From positions 1 to 64,000 of the forward strand of contig NZ_RWIM01000168.1 in the NCBI RefSeq assembly GCF_009764645.1: a stretch of 64,000 nucleotides of DNA, read 5' to 3'. This document shows positions 61,527 through 64,000 of this stretch, piece by piece. The notes below the pieces were generated by a model. It was not told the origin of the DNA. It saw nothing but the letters and a program-made list of their open reading frames with translations, and searched no databases. This DNA is from Pseudomonas sp. PB106. GTDB lineage: Bacteria; Pseudomonadota; Gammaproteobacteria; Pseudomonadales; Pseudomonadaceae. Each line of letters starts with the position of its first letter. Within the stretch, counting starts at the first letter, position 1. The position numbers were made by a program, and so were the translations under genes.

Positions 61527-62123
61527 ATGAAGCCGCTTTACCTCGCCTCCGGATCGCCGCGTCGACGTGAATTGCTCACGCAGATCGGCGTTCCGTTCTC
61601 CGCCGTCAGCGCGGATATCGATGAAACCCCATTCCCCGAAGAATCGCCCTCGGCCTATGTCGAGCGCCTGGCGCGTGGCAAAGCCGAGGCCGGGCGGCGC
61701 ACGGTCGTGGCCGAGCCGACGTTCTGCGTATTGGGAGCGGACACCGCCGTGGTGCTCGACGGCAAAATTCTCGGTAAACCGGTGGACGAAGCCGACGCAT
61801 GCGCCATGCTGATGATGTTGTCCGGCCAGGAACATGAAGTGCTGACCGCCATCGCGGTGCTCGAAGGCGAGCGCTGTGAGTCGCGGGTAGTACGCAGTCT
61901 GGTGCGCTTCCGGCCGATCAGCCGCGAGGAAGCCGCTGCCTACTGGGCCAGCGGCGAGCCGCGCGACAAGGCTGGCGGATATGGCATTCAAGGCCTCGGC
62001 GCGGTGTTCGTCGCCGGGCTCAATGGCAGCTATTCGGCAGTGGTCGGGTTGCCTGTTTGCGAAACCGCAGAACTGTTGGGCCATTTCGGCATACCCTGTT
62101 GGCAAAACCTGAACGCGCAATAA
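61527..62123 (+). CDS. maf: Maf-family nucleotide pyrophosphatase
   Basis: 198-residue Maf/HAM1-fold hydrolase cleaving non-canonical or dTTP/UTP nucleotides to NMP and PPi. LASGSPRRRELL, LGADTAVVLDG and GEPRDKAGGYGIQG motifs are seen. ATG 61527 follows GGGAGAT; the longer frame would overlap mreD. Confidence 0.94.
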   Translation: MKPLYLASGSPRRRELLTQIGVPFSAVSADIDETPFPEESPSAYVERLARGKAEAGRRTVVAEPTFCVLGADTAVVLDGKILGKPVDEADACAMLMMLSGQEHEVLTAIAVLEGERCESRVVRSLVRFRPISREEAAAYWASGEPRDKAGGYGIQGLGAVFVAGLNGSYSAVVGLPVCETAELLGHFGIPCWQNLNAQ

Positions 62124-62181
62124 GCGTCGTACGAACCCAGATGCGGCCATTATCGTGAACATGCCTGAACGAGATCCTGCC

Positions 62182-63639
62182 ATGAGTGAAGAGATTCTGA
62201 TCAACATCACGCCGATGGAGTCGCGCGTGGCGGTGGTCGAAAACGGTGTGCTGCAAGAAGTCCACGTCGAGCGCACGCAAAAACGCGGGATCGTCGGCAA
62301 CATCTATAAAGGCAAGATTGTCCGGGTGCTGCCGGGTATGCAGGCGGCATTTGTCGACATCGGCCTGGATCGTGCCGCGTTCATTCACGCCGCTGAAATC
62401 TCCCTGCGCGAAGGCCCGGCGGTGGAAAGCATCAGTGCGCTGGTGCATGAAGGCCAAAGCCTGGTGGTGCAAGTCACCAAGGACCCGATCGGTTCCAAAG
62501 GCGCGCGCTTGACCACGCAGCTGTCGATCCCTTCGCGCTATCTGGTGTACATGCCGCGAACCGCCCATGTCGGCATCTCGCTGAAAATCGAAGACGAAGC
62601 CGAGCGCGAACGGCTGAAGCAAGTGGTCAGCGATTGCGTGGCGAAGGAAGGGATCAAAGAGGCTGGCGGCTTCATTCTGCGTACCGCCGCCGAAGGCGCA
62701 GGCGCTGATGAAATTCTCATGGACATCCGCTACCTGCGGCGCCTGTGGGATCAGATCAACGAGCAGATCAAAACCATCACCGCGCCGAGCGTGATTTACG
62801 AAGACCTCGGTCTGGCATTGCGCACGTTGCGTGACCTGGTCAACCCGAAGATCGAAAAGATCCGCATCGACTCGCGGGAAACCTTCCAGAAAACCACGCA
62901 ATTCGTCGCCGAACTGATGCCGGAAATCGCCGATCGTCTGGAACACTATCCAGGTGAACGTCCGATTTTCGATCTGTACGGTGTCGAAGACGAAATCCAG
63001 AAAGCCCTCGAGCGCAAGGTGCCGCTGAAGTCCGGCGGTTATCTGGTGGTCGATCCGGCGGAAGCCATGACCACGATCGACGTCAACACCGGCGCCTTCG
63101 TTGGCCATCGCAATCTTGAGGAAACCATCTTCAAGACCAACCTCGAAGCCGCGACGGCGATTGCCCGGCAACTGCGCCTGCGCAACCTGGGCGGGATCAT
63201 CATCATCGACTTCATCGACATGGAAGACGAAGAACATCAGCGTCAGGTCCTGCGCACGCTGGAAAAACAGCTGGAGCGCGATCACGCCAAGACCAACATC
63301 ATCGGCATTACTGAGTTGGGTCTGGTGCAGATGACCCGCAAGCGCACCCGCGAAAGCCTTGAGCAGGTCCTGTGCGAGCCGTGCAGCAGTTGCCAGGGGC
63401 GCGGCAAACTGAAAACTCCGGAAACCATCTGTTACGAGATCTTCCGCGAGATTCTGCGTGAGGCTCGCGCCTATCAGGCCGAAGGCTATCGTGTACTGGC
63501 TAACCAGAAAGTCGTCGACCGTTTGCTCGACGAAGAATCCGGTAACGTCGCCGAACTCGAAGGGTTCATTGGCCGCACCATACGCTTCCAGGTGGAAACC
63601 ATGTATTCCCAGGAACAATATGACGTGGTGCTGCTCTGA
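62182..63639 (+). CDS. rng: Ribonuclease G
   Basis: 485-residue endoribonuclease of the RNase E/G family, which matures 16S rRNA 5' ends and degrades mRNA. N-terminal S1 domain (GIVGNIYKGKIVRVLPGMQAA), catalytic Asp in TIDVNTG and IIIDFIDM, and the Zn-link motif CEPCSSCQG (CxxCxxC). ATG 62182 is favoured over 62155 because the protein usually begins SEEILIN. Confidence 0.95.
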   Translation: MSEEILINITPMESRVAVVENGVLQEVHVERTQKRGIVGNIYKGKIVRVLPGMQAAFVDIGLDRAAFIHAAEISLREGPAVESISALVHEGQSLVVQVTKDPIGSKGARLTTQLSIPSRYLVYMPRTAHVGISLKIEDEAERERLKQVVSDCVAKEGIKEAGGFILRTAAEGAGADEILMDIRYLRRLWDQINEQIKTITAPSVIYEDLGLALRTLRDLVNPKIEKIRIDSRETFQKTTQFVAELMPEIADRLEHYPGERPIFDLYGVEDEIQKALERKVPLKSGGYLVVDPAEAMTTIDVNTGAFVGHRNLEETIFKTNLEAATAIARQLRLRNLGGIIIIDFIDMEDEEHQRQVLRTLEKQLERDHAKTNIIGITELGLVQMTRKRTRESLEQVLCEPCSSCQGRGKLKTPETICYEIFREILREARAYQAEGYRVLANQKVVDRLLDEESGNVAELEGFIGRTIRFQVETMYSQEQYDVVLL

Positions 63640-63714
63640 ACCCCTGCATCACCCCTTTTTCACCGCGGCTGGCCTCAGCTTTTCGCAGTATTTTTGCCAT
63701 GGGAGCCAACTGAC

Positions 63715-64000
63715 ATGGAACGTCTGACACGCATTTTGGCCGCAATCACCCGCTGGGGGCTGGGCCTGTGCGCGTTGGTTTTGGTGTTGATGGCGTTGTA
63801 CGTCAGCCTCGGCCGAGAGCTGACGCCACTTGTGGCCGAATACCGTGCCGAGATCGAAGACAAGGCCAGCGCGGCCCTCGGCATGCCGTTGCAGATCGGT
63901 GAGCTGGAAGGCAACTGGAGCGGTTTTGCACCGATCCTGCTGGCCCATGATGTGACGGTCGGCGACGGCGCCAATGCCCTGCGTCTGGATCGCGTGCGAG
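63715..64000 (+). CDS. yhdP: YhdP family membrane protein, start only
   Basis: The first 95 residues are in the window and the gene runs off the end. MERLTRILAAITRWGLGLCALVLVLMALYVSLG is an uncleaved signal anchor, followed by the AsmA-like start of the large periplasmic domain (ALGMPLQIGELEGNW). YhdP is an AsmA-family bridge-like protein thought to carry phospholipid to the outer membrane. It follows rng by 75 bp, as in other Pseudomonas. Confidence 0.88.
   Translation, partial: MERLTRILAAITRWGLGLCALVLVLMALYVSLGRELTPLVAEYRAEIEDKASAALGMPLQIGELEGNWSGFAPILLAHDVTVGDGANALRLDRVR

Overview
The window is a 64 kb piece of a Pseudomonas chromosome, most likely from the P. fluorescens group. The evidence is high GC codon use, several families of Pseudomonas-type REP palindromes (cores GTGGGAGC, GTAGGAGCTGCC and GTTCCCACGC), and blocks of genes that match P. 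aeruginosa PAO1 in order as I remember it: piuB-piuA-piuC-PA4516-speC, the dpp/opdP locus, roxSR, and gatBAC-mreBCD-maf-rng-yhdP. No tRNA, rRNA, prophage, insertion sequence, CRISPR array or recognisable defence island was found. It reads as core and niche-metabolism chromosome.

Layout. 0.1-7.7 kb: fructose uptake and phosphorylation (fruBKA), with the repressor fruR/cra divergent and a TatD-type hydrolase behind fruR. 7.9-9.4 kb: a Tat-exported PhoD-like phosphatase. 9.5-16.2 kb: siderophore-iron uptake (piuB flavoreductase/PepSY protein, piuA TonB receptor; divergent piuC dioxygenase and a Sel1-repeat protein). 16.4-17.6 kb: ornithine decarboxylase speC with a leader that looks like an attenuator. 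18.2-21.7 kb: osmoprotectant ABC transporter opuCABCD. 22.0-23.6 kb: prfC. 24.4-26.0 kb: an MFS transporter and a small secreted acidic protein. 26.2-38.8 kb: a di/tripeptide import locus with four paralogous binding proteins, an OprD-family porin and dppBCDF. 39.7-41.0 kb: a DUF6124-like small protein with a structured leader, and a SIMPL-domain protein. 41.2-43.1 kb: the redox two-component pair roxS/roxR. 43.2-44.9 kb: an SbmA/YddA-like ABC exporter. 45.1-52.1 kb: D-glucarate/galactarate catabolism (FadR-type regulator, kdgD, alpha-ketoglutaric semialdehyde dehydrogenase, MFS permease, garD). 52.2-55.1 kb: an AEC transporter, a PcaC-like protein, a Ca/Na antiporter and a short RlpA-like lipoprotein. 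55.3-58.5 kb: gatCAB for tRNA-dependent amidation. 58.7-64.0 kb: mreBCD, maf, rng and the start of yhdP.

The proteins are largely ordinary. The unexplained signals are in the non-coding DNA. (1) A ~400-bp repeat occurs twice (23671-24077 and 38951-39341), and the two copies differ by compensatory changes that preserve hairpins. (2) A leader before the DUF6124-like gene can form an interlocking H-type pseudoknot. (3) The speC leader has a promoter, a 19-codon ORF, an intrinsic terminator and an alternative pairing. (4) A palindrome lies on the kdgD promoter, and half of it recurs before the FadR-type regulator gene. All homology statements rest on recognition of sequence motifs and remembered gene order; no database search was run.
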